Assembly: GCA_050246475.1 (NCBI GenBank)
Contig: JBFWVZ010000001.1
Span: 739,709-803,708 of the forward strand
Direction of reading: 5' to 3'
Length of the DNA stretch: 64,000 bases
DNA from: CADEEL01 sp050246475
GTDB lineage: Bacteria; Pseudomonadota; Alphaproteobacteria; Caulobacterales; Aquidulcibacteraceae
Under the pieces are notes generated by a model. That model worked only from the letters and a program-made list of their open reading frames with translations. It made no database searches and was not told the DNA's origin. A program made the position numbers and the translations under genes. The stretch's first letter is position 1; every line of letters starts with the position of its first letter. Of the stretch, positions 48,769-58,167 are shown one piece after another.

Positions 48769-51700
48769 CTACTCCGCAGGCAAGGCGCGCGGCTCGCTCT
48801 CTCCCCAGAGGCGGCGGAAAAAGCGACCAATGGCGGCCACGCCGCGTTTAGCGTCGTGCCCAAGCATGTAGAGCACGGGCGTGAGGATGAGCGTGACGGG
48901 CATGCACAGCAGCACGCCGAACGCGAGCCCGATGGCCATCGGCTTCAGGAATTGCGCGATCGCGGCATTTTCCAGCAGCATCGGCAGAAGGCCCGTGAAC
49001 TCGGTGACGGATGTTAAGAAGATCTGCCGGAAGCGCGAGACCGAGGCCTCGATGACGCCGCGCTCAGCCTTCACGCGCATGATCTGGAAGCCCGCAGCCT
49101 CCAGCTCGAGCGCCTTCTCATAGTGCTGGCTCGATTTCGCGTGCTTGGAGACGAGTTCGATCGCGCCTTCGCGGAAGTCGTTGGCGACGGCCTCCTCGAC
49201 GAGATCGTCGTGGAACTCGACATGCTCGGCGACCGTGACGAGCTCCCATTGCGAGCCGTCCGCGGCGGTGAAATCCTGCGCTTCGAAGCCTTCGGGCAAG
49301 GGCGCGCTCGCGCCCTTTCTGCGCATCGCGAAGAGCCCGCGGATATGGTTGATGCGATCGACGAGCACGACGTTGTCGTTCACCACCACGCCCATCGCGG
49401 CCACCATGCCGAGCCATGAGAAGAGCGCGAAGGAGAGCCCGAACACGAAGTGCCCGACGGTCGCGCCGATGAAGGCGAACGGGATGACGCTCATGATGAG
49501 CGCGGGCTGGCCGTAGGAGCGGAAGACGACCGCGAGCAGGAAGTACATGCCGAAGAGGCACATGAATCCGTAGGCAAGCAGCTGGGCGAAGAATTCCTGC
49601 TGCGCCTCCGCTTCGCCAAGCGCGCGGCGCGTGACAGTCGGGTAGCGCGCCTCAAGCTGCGGGAAGAAATTGTCGTTGAGCTCCTGCATGATGAGCGCGC
49701 GCGCCGCCGGCGGCGCTTCGGCCTCCACCATGATCGAGCGCATGCGCTGGCGGCGGTCATAGCCGGTCACGCCGGGCGCGAACTCCCATGTCGCGACCGA
49801 GGCGAGCGGCACTTCGCGCCCATCGTTGGTGCGCACGCGGAACTGGCCGAGGCTTTCGAGCGTGCGGCGATCCTCGCGCGGGTAGCGCACGTAAACGCGC
49901 ACTTCCTCGCCGTCGCGCGGCAGACGCTGCACTTCGCTGCCGAAATAGGCCTGACGCACCTGGTTGGAGACGTCGGCCAGCGTGATGCCGAGCTGCTCGG
50001 CGCCGGGCAACAGCGTGAATTGCAGTTCTTCGTTGGCGGCTTCTTCGCTGTCGCGCACGCTGGAGACGGTGGAGAATTGCAGCAGCCGCGCTTTCAGCTC
50101 ATCGACGGCGGCGCGCAGATCGTCCTGGTTTTCGCCCAGGATGGCGATCTGGATGTTGGGGCCGTTATCGTTGCCGGAGAGCGAGATATCGACGCGCTCG
50201 GCGTCGGGGATGGGGCCGAGCAATTCCTCGAGGCGCTCCTGCACGCGGCTGGTGCGCAGTTCGCGCGTCTCAGGCGGCGTCAACAAAACCCAGGCCTGGA
50301 TCGAGGTCTCTTCGATCGCCTGGCTCCAATTGCGCACAACGCCGCGGGAGCGCGTGCCGGTGTGGGGATCTTCGTAGGCGACGGATTCGGTTTCGCGTTC
50401 GAGCGCCTGGCGGGCGCGGTCAAGCTGGGCGGCGACCTCCTGCATGCGCGCGAACGGCGTCGTCTGCGGAAGTTCGATGCGCGCCATGATGAAGTCGCCT
50501 TCGACTTCGGGCATGAATGTCTGTTCGATGCGGTTGGAGGCCATGATCCCGACCGCCAGAATGAAGGCGGTCACGAAGATCGAAAGCGTCAGCCAGCGAA
50601 CCTTCATCGCGGCGCGCACGAGAGGCCCGTGAATGTTGCGCGCCACCCAGAGCACGGAATGGGCGCACGCTTGCTGCGCGCGGAAGAGGCGGCTCATAAA
50701 GGAATGGCCCTGCGGATCGGGCTTTTTCACGTGCGCCAAGTGCGCGGGCAGGATGATCAAGCTCTCGATCAGCGAGAAGAAGAGCGTGGAGAGCACAACG
50801 ATCGAGATCGCGCGCGTGAATTGGCGCACGGCCCCGTCGATCAGCATGAACGGCAAGAAGGCGAGCATCGTGACCAGCACGGAGGCGATGAGCGGCTTCA
50901 TCACCAATTGCGTGGCGAGGATCGCGGCGTCGGCGCCGGAGCGGCCCTTCTCAGCTTGCTCGTAAATGGCTTCCCCGACGATGATGGCGTCATCGACCAT
51001 GATGCCCAGCACCAGGAGGAAGCCGAACACCGTCATGAAGTTCAGCGACACATCGACGTAAGGCAGGATGAAGAAGGAGCCGGCGAAGGCCGTCATCACG
51101 CCCACGGTCGCCCATGCGCCCACCTTCGGGTGTAGCGTCAGCATCAGCAGCACGAAGATGAGGAAGAAGCCCTGCAGCGCGTTGCCGAGCAGGATGCCCG
51201 TTAGGCTGTTGTAGTCGTCGATTTCGTCATAGATGTAAGTGAGCCGCAGGCCCGCGGGCAGATCGGCTTGCGCCTCTTGCACCAGTTCGCGCACCGCCGC
51301 GGACGTTTCCTGAATGTTGAACTCGTCGGCCGTCTGCACCGCGATGAGGATCGCGGGTTCGCCGTTCATCCGCGAATAGAGGTTCACATCCTCGAAGCCG
51401 TCGATGACCTGCGCGACGTCGCCGACGCGCACGACGCCGCCCGCGGCCGTCTGCCGGACGACGATGTTCTCGAAATCGACTTCGGTGTCGGCGAGATTGC
51501 GCGCGCGCAGCTGGAAATTTCCGTCGTCGGTGCGCACTGCGCCGGCCGACACGTTGAGCGAGGCGGCCCGCACCGCGCGCGTCACCTCGTCGAAGGTGAG
51601 ACCGAATTGGCGCAGCGCCGTCTCCGACAATTCGATGGAGACTTCGGGCTGGCGGGCGCCCGTTATGATCGTGTTGGCGCCGCCGGGCAGCAGCGCGATC

Positions 51701-52185
51701 TGATCGCGCAGGCGATCGGCGGTGTCGCGCAGCGTGCGTTCGCTCACCTCGCCGTGCAGGCCAAGAATGATGGACCAATTGCGTCCAACTTGTCGCGAGA
51801 CGCGCACCGGCTCGAGCCCTGGCGGCAGCCCAGAAATCGAATCCACGCGCGAGCGGACTTCCTGGGTCAGCACATCGACGTCGAAGCTCGGGTTCGCGAC
51901 CATGCGGATCCAGGCATAGCCTTCGCCTGAGCGCGAGCGCGTCCAGTTGATGCCGTCGAGATCGGCGGTGGCTTCCTCCAGGCGCGTGGTGACCTGGCTC
52001 TCCATGTCTTCGGGGCTCGCGCCCGGCCAGGAGGCTTCGATGTAAACGCCGTCGTCGCGCCCAGGCGGGAAGAATTCCCGCTCCATGCGCGAGAAAGAGA
52101 TGAAGCCGGCGACGACGCAGGCCAGCATCAGCAAATTGCCGGCGACCGGATTGCGCGCCCACCAGGCGACGAGTGCGTTCAGCAT
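48769..52185 (-). CDS. RND efflux permease (HAE1-like)
   Basis: A 1138-residue protein, ~100 longer than AcrB-type. It has the twelve-helix RND layout: WWARNPVAGNLLMLACVV, FFPPGRDDGVYIEASWPGASPEDME, a first permease block with VFGFLLVLGIMVDDAIIVGE (proton-relay Asp pair), and the second block ending VNDNVVLVDRINHIRG. After that helix an insert of roughly 90 residues (954-1046) replaces a loop usually ~25 long. It would pump substrates from periplasm or membrane through the partner proteins encoded upstream. Confidence 0.95.
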   Translation of the reverse strand: MLNALVAWWARNPVAGNLLMLACVVAGFISFSRMEREFFPPGRDDGVYIEASWPGASPEDMESQVTTRLEEATADLDGINWTRSRSGEGYAWIRMVANPSFDVDVLTQEVRSRVDSISGLPPGLEPVRVSRQVGRNWSIILGLHGEVSERTLRDTADRLRDQIALLPGGANTIITGARQPEVSIELSETALRQFGLTFDEVTRAVRAASLNVSAGAVRTDDGNFQLRARNLADTEVDFENIVVRQTAAGGVVRVGDVAQVIDGFEDVNLYSRMNGEPAILIAVQTADEFNIQETSAAVRELVQEAQADLPAGLRLTYIYDEIDDYNSLTGILLGNALQGFFLIFVLLMLTLHPKVGAWATVGVMTAFAGSFFILPYVDVSLNFMTVFGFLLVLGIMVDDAIIVGEAIYEQAEKGRSGADAAILATQLVMKPLIASVLVTMLAFLPFMLIDGAVRQFTRAISIVVLSTLFFSLIESLIILPAHLAHVKKPDPQGHSFMSRLFRAQQACAHSVLWVARNIHGPLVRAAMKVRWLTLSIFVTAFILAVGIMASNRIEQTFMPEVEGDFIMARIELPQTTPFARMQEVAAQLDRARQALERETESVAYEDPHTGTRSRGVVRNWSQAIEETSIQAWVLLTPPETRELRTSRVQERLEELLGPIPDAERVDISLSGNDNGPNIQIAILGENQDDLRAAVDELKARLLQFSTVSSVRDSEEAANEELQFTLLPGAEQLGITLADVSNQVRQAYFGSEVQRLPRDGEEVRVYVRYPREDRRTLESLGQFRVRTNDGREVPLASVATWEFAPGVTGYDRRQRMRSIMVEAEAPPAARALIMQELNDNFFPQLEARYPTVTRRALGEAEAQQEFFAQLLAYGFMCLFGMYFLLAVVFRSYGQPALIMSVIPFAFIGATVGHFVFGLSFALFSWLGMVAAMGVVVNDNVVLVDRINHIRGLFAMRRKGASAPLPEGFEAQDFTAADGSQWELVTVAEHVEFHDDLVEEAVANDFREGAIELVSKHAKSSQHYEKALELEAAGFQIMRVKAERGVIEASVSRFRQIFLTSVTEFTGLLPMLLENAAIAQFLKPMAIGLAFGVLLCMPVTLILTPVLYMLGHDAKRGVAAIGRFFRRLWGESEPRALPAE

Positions 52186-52245
52186 CGGGCGTTCCTCAAG
52201 CCTGCATTGCGCGGCGTCGCGCCGGGAACGGCGCGCTTCAATCCG

Positions 52246-53547
52246 CTATCGACGAATGTCCAAAGGTTCCTGCTGAGCGGCAGGTTGTTGGGGCTGCGCG
52301 GGCTGCTGCTGCTGCTGCTGCTGCGCGGCGCGCACGATCGGCGTCACGGGCATGCCTTCACGCGGCGAGGGCAGCGTGGAGACGACGACGCGTTCGCCCG
52401 CGCGCAGCCCCTCGCGGAACATGACTTCGTCCGACGTCGTTTGCGCGGCGCGCACCTGGCGGATGTCGATCGTGTTGTCGCGGTTGACGACATAAACATA
52501 TTCGTTGCGCTTCAGGGCCGAGCGCGGCGCGGCGATCAGGCGCTCACCACGGGCGCCGTCAATGCGCGCGGTGACGAAGATGCCAGGCGCCAGCGGCACG
52601 GCGTTCGTTGCGCCGAAAGGATCGCGCACCTCGATGATGCCGTAGGTGAGGCGCGTTTGCGGATCGATGGTGGCTTCGATGCGCGTGAGGCGGCCTTCCC
52701 AGGTCTGCAACCGACCGCCGACAGGCGCCGAAAGATGCGCTGCCGGCGCGTCTGCGCCGCCGGCAAAGCCCAAACGCGCGTTCAGCGACTGAAGATCCGC
52801 GTCGGTCAGCGGCACGCGCACTTCAGCGACATCGGTGGAGAAGACTTCCACGACCGGCGCGCCCGGCGCGACGAAATCGCCGATATTGGCGCGGCGCGTG
52901 CGAATGCGGCCCGCGAACGGGGCCGAGACGTTGGTGCGCGCAAGATCGAGTTGCGCGCTCTGCAATTGCGCACGCGCGGCGGCGAGCGCGGCGCGCGCTT
53001 GCGCGAGTTGCGGTTCGCGCAGCGCAAGGGGAGAGGCTTCGCCGCGGCCGAGCGCCTGCCAATCCTGGCGCGCGAGTTCGGCTTCGGCCTCTTCACGCTG
53101 CAGCGCCTGCTGCGCCTGCGCGACCTGGCTCTGCGCACGCACGACGGCGAGGCGATAATCGGCCGCGTCGATGCGCACCAGCGTCTGGCCCGCGCGGAAA
53201 GCGCCGCCTTCGATGTAAACGGGATCGGCCCAGACGATGCGCCCGGTGACCTGCGCGGCGAGGATGGATTGGACACGCGCACGGGTTTCGCCCTGCGCCG
53301 TCACGGTGATCGTTGCGTCGCGCGCGACGGCGGTTGCGATCTGCACGGCGACCGGATTGGGCGGCCCGTCATTCTTCTCGGGACGCGGGCCGGTCGCGAC
53401 GAGCGTCATGAACCCGGCGACGCCGCCGGCGATGACAAGCAGCGGCGCGCCGATCACGGCGCCGCGCCGGATTAGGAGCATGCGCGACGGCTTCTCGCGT
53501 TCGATTTCCTCAGCGCCGTTCTGCATATCGAGATCCATCTTATTCAT
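52246..53547 (-). CDS. RND efflux membrane fusion protein (HlyD/AcrA type)
   Basis: A 433-residue protein. A short cytoplasmic head and an anchor (MLLIRRGAVIGAPLLVIAGGVAG), barrel-lipoyl parts (VQSILAAQVTGRIVWADPVYIEGGAFRAGQ), a helical hairpin (VVRAQSQVAQAQQALQREEAEAEL), and a beta-barrel follow. The C-terminus is a Gln/Pro-rich tail (QQQQQQPAQPQQ). It bridges the permease and the outer-membrane channel. It overlaps the OMF stop by four bases. Confidence 0.93.
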   Translation of the reverse strand: MNKMDLDMQNGAEEIEREKPSRMLLIRRGAVIGAPLLVIAGGVAGFMTLVATGPRPEKNDGPPNPVAVQIATAVARDATITVTAQGETRARVQSILAAQVTGRIVWADPVYIEGGAFRAGQTLVRIDAADYRLAVVRAQSQVAQAQQALQREEAEAELARQDWQALGRGEASPLALREPQLAQARAALAAARAQLQSAQLDLARTNVSAPFAGRIRTRRANIGDFVAPGAPVVEVFSTDVAEVRVPLTDADLQSLNARLGFAGGADAPAAHLSAPVGGRLQTWEGRLTRIEATIDPQTRLTYGIIEVRDPFGATNAVPLAPGIFVTARIDGARGERLIAAPRSALKRNEYVYVVNRDNTIDIRQVRAAQTTSDEVMFREGLRAGERVVVSTLPSPREGMPVTPIVRAAQQQQQQQPAQPQQPAAQQEPLDIRR

Positions 53548-54974
53548 GGATTGTCTCCCTCGGCCGCCGCGGAAGCGAGGCCGCCCGTCTCGGCGCCGCT
53601 GCCGAGCGCGATGTGATAATTGATGCGATTGCTCATGCGCTCCGCGCGCACGGCGATGAGGCCGCGCTCGGCGTCTATGCGGCGCGTATAGGAATCGATG
53701 AGTTCGAAGATCGTGGCGACGCCGGAGCCGTATTGGCGCTCGGCGAGCGCCTGAGCTTCGCGAGCTTCCTCGGCGGCGACGGCGAGTTCGGCTTCGCGCA
53801 CGGCGAGGCTCGCATCGTTGCTGATCGCGGCTTCGACTTCGCGCCAAGCCGCGAGCGCCGTCGTTACATAATTGGCCGCGGCGGTGCGTTGCTCGGCCGA
53901 GGCCGCGCGCGCTTCGGCGCGCAATTGCCCGCCTTGGAAGAGCGGGGCTGTGAGGCCGGCGAGCACGGTGGTGATGAGGCCGTCGACGTCGGCGATGTCG
54001 CCCAGATCGCCGCCGGTTCCGTCCGCGCGCGCGGAAAGCGTGAGGCGCGGCAGGAGTGCGGCGCGCGCTTCGTGCGTGCGGAAGCCCGCCGCGCGCAGAC
54101 GCGCTTCGGAGGCGAGCACGTCGGGGCGGCGTTCGAGCAGATCGGCGGGCGCGCCCGCGCCGCTGAGCGGTTGAAGCGCCGGGATCGGCGCGCCGGCGCG
54201 CGCGACGCCATCGGGATAGCGGCCGAGCACTTCCTGCAAACGCCGGGAGGCGACGCGGAGGCTTTCCTGCGCTTGCGCTTCGCCCGCGCGCGCGGACGCA
54301 GATTGCGAACGCGCGGTGCGCAAGGCCAGCGCATCGGCGAGGCCGCGTTCGTAGCGGCGCTGGGTGAGATCGAGCGCGCGGTTGCGCGTCTCCAGATCTT
54401 CGCGCGCGAGCGCCATCAATTGCTGGGCGGCGTTCAAATCGACCCAGGCGCGCGCCGCTTGCCCAGCGACCGAGAGGCGCGCGGCGGCGAGATCGGCCTC
54501 GACGGCGTTGGCGTTTGCGTTGGCGGAGAGGGCGCGTGCGGTGAGGCGGCCCCAGATATCGACTTCCCAGGTGGAGGAGAGCGTGCCGGTGGTGAGATCG
54601 GCGCGGGTGCGATCGTCCGTACCCGGAATGGGTTCTTCCGTGCGGGAGCGCCCGAACGAAAGTTCGAGATTGGGCAAGAGTCCGCCAAAGGCCCCGCGTG
54701 CGCGGGCCCGCGCGGCATCGTAACGGCCGCGCGCGGCGTTGAGTTCCGGGTTGGAGACCATCGCTTCACGCACGATGCCGGTCATCTCTTCGGCGCCGAG
54801 CGCTTCGACCCAAGAGGGGGCCGGGAGCGCCGCGATCGCGGCGCGATCGCCCTCGCTGAACGTCTGCACCGCCGCGAACCCTTCCGGCGCGGGCGGCAGG
54901 TCCGGCGTGGAGGCGCACGAGCCGATGGCGAGGGTCATCGCCATGCCGGTCATGATGCGCGTCGTTCTGAGCAT
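53544..54974 (-). CDS. Outer-membrane efflux channel (TolC/NodT family)
   Basis: A 476-residue lipoprotein (lipobox IGSC). ASWVEALGAEEM, VDIWGRLTARALSANANANAVEADLAAARLS and the repeat half with ERRPDVLASEARLRAAGFR, then LTAPLFQGGQLRAEARAA, are the NodT signatures. It forms the exit duct of the RND pump. First gene of the OMF-MFP-RND operon; a palindromic region lies upstream. Confidence 0.93.
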   Translation of the reverse strand: MLRTTRIMTGMAMTLAIGSCASTPDLPPAPEGFAAVQTFSEGDRAAIAALPAPSWVEALGAEEMTGIVREAMVSNPELNAARGRYDAARARARGAFGGLLPNLELSFGRSRTEEPIPGTDDRTRADLTTGTLSSTWEVDIWGRLTARALSANANANAVEADLAAARLSVAGQAARAWVDLNAAQQLMALAREDLETRNRALDLTQRRYERGLADALALRTARSQSASARAGEAQAQESLRVASRRLQEVLGRYPDGVARAGAPIPALQPLSGAGAPADLLERRPDVLASEARLRAAGFRTHEARAALLPRLTLSARADGTGGDLGDIADVDGLITTVLAGLTAPLFQGGQLRAEARAASAEQRTAAANYVTTALAAWREVEAAISNDASLAVREAELAVAAEEAREAQALAERQYGSGVATIFELIDSYTRRIDAERGLIAVRAERMSNRINYHIALGSGAETGGLASAAAEGDNP

Positions 54975-55017
54975 CCCTCTCCCCTCGCGCGTCTCCTGAC
55001 GCCGACTATCTCGAAAG

Positions 55018-55047
55018 TCAATGAAATTTTATTGACAATCGATAATA
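55018..55047. promoter_or_regulatory. AT-rich overlapping palindromes upstream of the efflux operon and phoR
   Basis: TCAATGAAATTTTATTGA (55018-55035) is a palindrome with one mismatched pair, overlapped by TATTGACAATCGATAATA (55030-55047). The stretch stands out from very GC-rich surroundings and lies in the 140-bp gap between the divergent OMF and phoR genes. TetR-type operators of efflux operons look like this; no tetR gene is in the window. Confidence 0.45.
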
Positions 55048-55114
55048 TTGGGCCGCCGGTTGCCCGTCCGGCGCGTCCCTTCGCTGCTTCAGATGCGGCC
55101 CCCAAGCTGGTTGG

Positions 55115-56440
55115 ATGCAGCGTTTCGGAAAGGATTGCGGCGCCGCCGCGGCACGGCGCCTTCACGGAGCCGTCGCGGCGCCTCACATAAGCGTGCGGGG
55201 GCTGGAGCGTTTTTTGGTTTGGGATGTCGATGAATCGCCGCGTCCCGGCCGTCTCGGCTGGGCAGGGCGGATGCGGCGCGCCGCGGCCGAATGGCTTGGC
55301 GGGCGCGAGCGCGCGCACGCCGAGCCGGGAGATGCGCCGCGGCTGGAGCATCTGGCGCCGGTGCTGGAAGCGATGCCCGATCCGGTGCTGCTGGTGGACG
55401 CCGACGGGCGCATCGCGGCGGCGAACGCGCCCGCGCGGGGACGTTGGGCGATCGCGGGCGACGTCATCCGGCTCTCCGCCGTCATCCGCCATCCGCCGTT
55501 GCTCGACGCGGTGCGCGCCACCGGGCACGACGGCTCGCCGCGCAGCGTCGAGTATGTTTTCAGCGCGCGCTCGGATGAGCATTTCCTTTGCAGCATCGCG
55601 CCGGTTTCCTGGCGCGGCGTGACGGGCACGCTCATCGTGCTGCGCGACCGCACCGAACAGATCGTCGCCGAGCGGATGCGCTCCGATTTTGTCGCCAACG
55701 CCAGCCATGAATTGCGCACGCCGCTCTCGGCGCTTTCGATGCTCATTGAAACGATCAGCGGCCATGCGCGGGACAACCCCGCGGACCGGGAGAAATTCCT
55801 GCGCATGATGCAAGCGCAGGCCGACAGGATGAGCCGGCTGATCGACGATCTGCTCTCGCTCTCCCGGATCGAACTCGACGAGCATGTGCCGCCTTCCGAC
55901 CGCGTCGATCTTATGACGGTCGTGCGCGAGGCCGCCGACGCATCCGCGCCGATCGCGGCGGGGCGGGACGTGCGCATCGAGATCGCCGGCGACGGCGGCG
56001 CGTGGGTCGTGGGGGACCGCTTTCAAATCGCGCAGGTGGCGCAGAACCTCATCGACAACGCGGTGAAGTTTTCGCCGCCGGGCGGGGCGGTGACGGTCAC
56101 GGTCGGGCTGGCGCAGGATCGCGAAGAAGCGCTCGCGCGCAGCGCGCGCGCCTGGGATGCGTCGGACCGTCTCTCCATGCTTGCGCCCGCGCCGGCGGCG
56201 GGACGCAGCTTTGCATATTTGCGGGTCGCCGATTCAGGACCCGGCATCCCGCGCCGCTTCCTGCCTCGCCTGGGAGAACGCTTTTTCCGCGTAGAACGCG
56301 AAGAAGGCGCCGATCGGGGGGGAACGGGATTGGGACTTGCGATCGTCAAGCATATCGTCAACCGCCACCGGGGCGGCCTGGCGGTGGAGACGCTGCCTGG
56401 CGTGGGATCGGCCTTCGCCGTCTATTTCGAGCGCGCGTGA
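55115..56440 (+). CDS. phoR: PhoR-type sensor histidine kinase without visible membrane anchor
   Basis: A 441-residue protein. A PAS domain (~76-180, LEAMPDPVLLVDADGRIAAAN), the H-box NASHELRTPLSAL with His198, then N (QNLIDNAVKFSPPGG), G1 (VADSGPGIP), and G2 (GGTGLGLAIVKHI). It is followed by pstB-phoU-phoB, which supports PhoR. The first ~75 residues have no hydrophobic segment, whereas PhoR is usually anchored. The start is uncertain: ATG at 55271 or a GTG at 55193 are alternatives. Confidence 0.85.
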   Translation: MQRFGKDCGAAAARRLHGAVAAPHISVRGLERFLVWDVDESPRPGRLGWAGRMRRAAAEWLGGRERAHAEPGDAPRLEHLAPVLEAMPDPVLLVDADGRIAAANAPARGRWAIAGDVIRLSAVIRHPPLLDAVRATGHDGSPRSVEYVFSARSDEHFLCSIAPVSWRGVTGTLIVLRDRTEQIVAERMRSDFVANASHELRTPLSALSMLIETISGHARDNPADREKFLRMMQAQADRMSRLIDDLLSLSRIELDEHVPPSDRVDLMTVVREAADASAPIAAGRDVRIEIAGDGGAWVVGDRFQIAQVAQNLIDNAVKFSPPGGAVTVTVGLAQDREEALARSARAWDASDRLSMLAPAPAAGRSFAYLRVADSGPGIPRRFLPRLGERFFRVEREEGADRGGTGLGLAIVKHIVNRHRGGLAVETLPGVGSAFAVYFERA

Positions 56441-56466
56441 TGGCTTCAACCTCGACGGCGCCGCCG

Positions 56467-56484
56467 CTGTCACACGAGTGTCAC
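56467..56484 (+). promoter_or_regulatory. Pho box upstream of pstB
   Basis: CTGTCAC (56467-56473) and GTGTCAC (56478-56484) form a direct repeat with 11-bp period, close to the CTGTCAT-N4-CTGTCAT Pho box. It lies in the gap between phoR and pstB, so PhoB probably drives pstB-phoU-phoB under phosphate limitation. Confidence 0.7.
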
Positions 56485-56564
56485 GCAACCTTCATAGAAG
56501 CACGCGCGACAGGGCTGCGTGACTCGGGGCGATGTCCCCAAAGCGCGGAGCAGGGGCCTCTTGC

Positions 56565-57401
56565 ATGCACGACTTTGTGGAGACCCGCGGGGTCGAGCCG
56601 GTGACGGCGCCGGCCAGCGCGCCGCGCGCGGGCGCCGCGCCGAGCGCCGCGAAGGTCGCCGCGCGGGACGTCTCCGTCTGGTACGGGGAGAAGCAGGCGC
56701 TCTACGATGTCTCGCTTGAGATTCCGGATCGCTCCGTCACCGCATTCATAGGCCCATCGGGCTGCGGCAAGACCACGTTCCTGCGCTGCATCAACCGCAT
56801 GAACGACACGATCCCGACGGCGCGCGTCTCAGGCGCGCTCGAGATCGAAGGCAAGAACGTTTACGCCAAGGGCGTCGATCCCGTGGTGCTGCGCGCGCGC
56901 GCCGGCATGGTGTTCCAGAAGCCCAATCCCTTTCCGAAATCGATCTACGAGAATGTCGCGTACGGCCCGCGCATTCATTCGATGGCGCGTACGAAGGGCG
57001 AGTTCGATGCGATCGTTGAGGGCGCATTGCGCAAGGCCGGCCTCTGGGAGGAAGTGAAGGATCGCCTGCACCAGCCGGGCACGGGGCTCTCGGGCGGCCA
57101 ACAGCAGCGCCTCGTCATCGCGCGCACGATCGCGGTCGATCCCGACATCATCCTGATGGACGAGCCGTGCTCGGCGCTCGATCCGATCGCCACGGCGAAG
57201 ATCGAGGAGCTGATCGACGAACTGAAGCAGAATTTCTGCATCATCATCGTCACCCATTCGATGGCGCAGGCGGCGCGGGTTTCGCAGAAGACAGCCTTCT
57301 TCCATTTGGGGCGCGTGGTGGAGACAGGGCCCACCAAGGACATCTTCACCAATCCGCGCGATCCGCGCACCCAAGACTACATCACGGGTCGATTCGGCTG
57401 A
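56565..57401 (+). CDS. pstB: Phosphate ABC transporter ATPase
   Basis: A 278-residue protein. Walker A GPSGCGKT (63-70), Q-loop MVFQKPNPFPKSIYENVAYGPR, signature LSGGQQQRLVIAR, Walker B IILMDEPCSALDPIAT, all the PstB form. The start at 56565 has GGAG and GGGG upstream; an ATG at 56532 is possible. Its permease partners pstC and pstA and the binding protein pstS are not in the window. Confidence 0.95.
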   Translation: MHDFVETRGVEPVTAPASAPRAGAAPSAAKVAARDVSVWYGEKQALYDVSLEIPDRSVTAFIGPSGCGKTTFLRCINRMNDTIPTARVSGALEIEGKNVYAKGVDPVVLRARAGMVFQKPNPFPKSIYENVAYGPRIHSMARTKGEFDAIVEGALRKAGLWEEVKDRLHQPGTGLSGGQQQRLVIARTIAVDPDIILMDEPCSALDPIATAKIEELIDELKQNFCIIIVTHSMAQAARVSQKTAFFHLGRVVETGPTKDIFTNPRDPRTQDYITGRFG

Positions 57402-57462
57402 TACAATGAGCCGCTCCGCTCTCCCCCTTGGGTTTGGCGGACAAAGATCCGCTGGAAAGCCA

Positions 57463-58164
57463 ATGGCCGAACACACAGTCAAAGCCTTCGCCGAGGAATT
57501 GGACGCGCTCGCCGACGAGGTCGCGCGCATGGGCGGCTTGGCTGAGAACGCGGTGAACGAATCCATCGCCGCGGTCAGCCGGCGCGACACCAAGCTCGCG
57601 CAGGACGTCATCGGGCGCGACGCCCAGATCGACGAGGAGCAGCGCGAGATCGAACGGCGCGCGATCCGCCTGATGGCGCTCAGGCAGCCCTTCGCATCCG
57701 ATCTCCGGCACGTGCTGACGGCGTGGCGCGTGTGCGGCGATCTCGAGCGCATCGGCGATCTGGCCAAGAACATCGCCAAGCGCGCGCTGGTGCTCAACCA
57801 ATCCGATCCGATTCAGCTCACCCGCTCGATCGAGCGGATGGGCCGCATCGCAGCCTCCCAGCTCAAAACCGTGCTCGATTCCTATGCGCGCCGGGACGTT
57901 GACGCGGCGATGAGCGTGTGGGCCCACGATGAGGATATCGACGCCCACTACAATTCGATATTCCGCGAGCTGCTCACCTACATGATGGAGGATCCGCGCA
58001 CGATCACGCCGTGCACGCATCTTCTCTTCATCGCCAAGAACATCGAGCGCATCGGCGATCACTGCACCAACATCGCCGAGATGGTGCACTACCTCGTCAC
58101 CGGCGAAGAAATGGCGGCGGAGCGGCCGAAGGCCGTCGATGTCTCCGCCGACGGAGATGGTTGA
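57463..58164 (+). CDS. phoU: Phosphate signalling protein PhoU
   Basis: A 233-residue protein. Two PhoU repeats: QIDEEQREIERRAIRLMALRQPFASDLRHV with ERIGDLAKNIAKRA, and DEDIDAHYNSIFRELLTYMMED with IERIGDHCTNIAEMV. It damps PhoR when phosphate is plentiful, through the Pst transporter. ATG at 57463 follows GGAAAGCCA. Confidence 0.95.
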   Translation: MAEHTVKAFAEELDALADEVARMGGLAENAVNESIAAVSRRDTKLAQDVIGRDAQIDEEQREIERRAIRLMALRQPFASDLRHVLTAWRVCGDLERIGDLAKNIAKRALVLNQSDPIQLTRSIERMGRIAASQLKTVLDSYARRDVDAAMSVWAHDEDIDAHYNSIFRELLTYMMEDPRTITPCTHLLFIAKNIERIGDHCTNIAEMVHYLVTGEEMAAERPKAVDVSADGDG

Positions 58165-58167
58165 TTC

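Noticed and set aside
49450..51135. A 561-codon open frame opposite the RND permease.
   Set aside because: Antisense to invariant RND motifs, with no plausible protein features.
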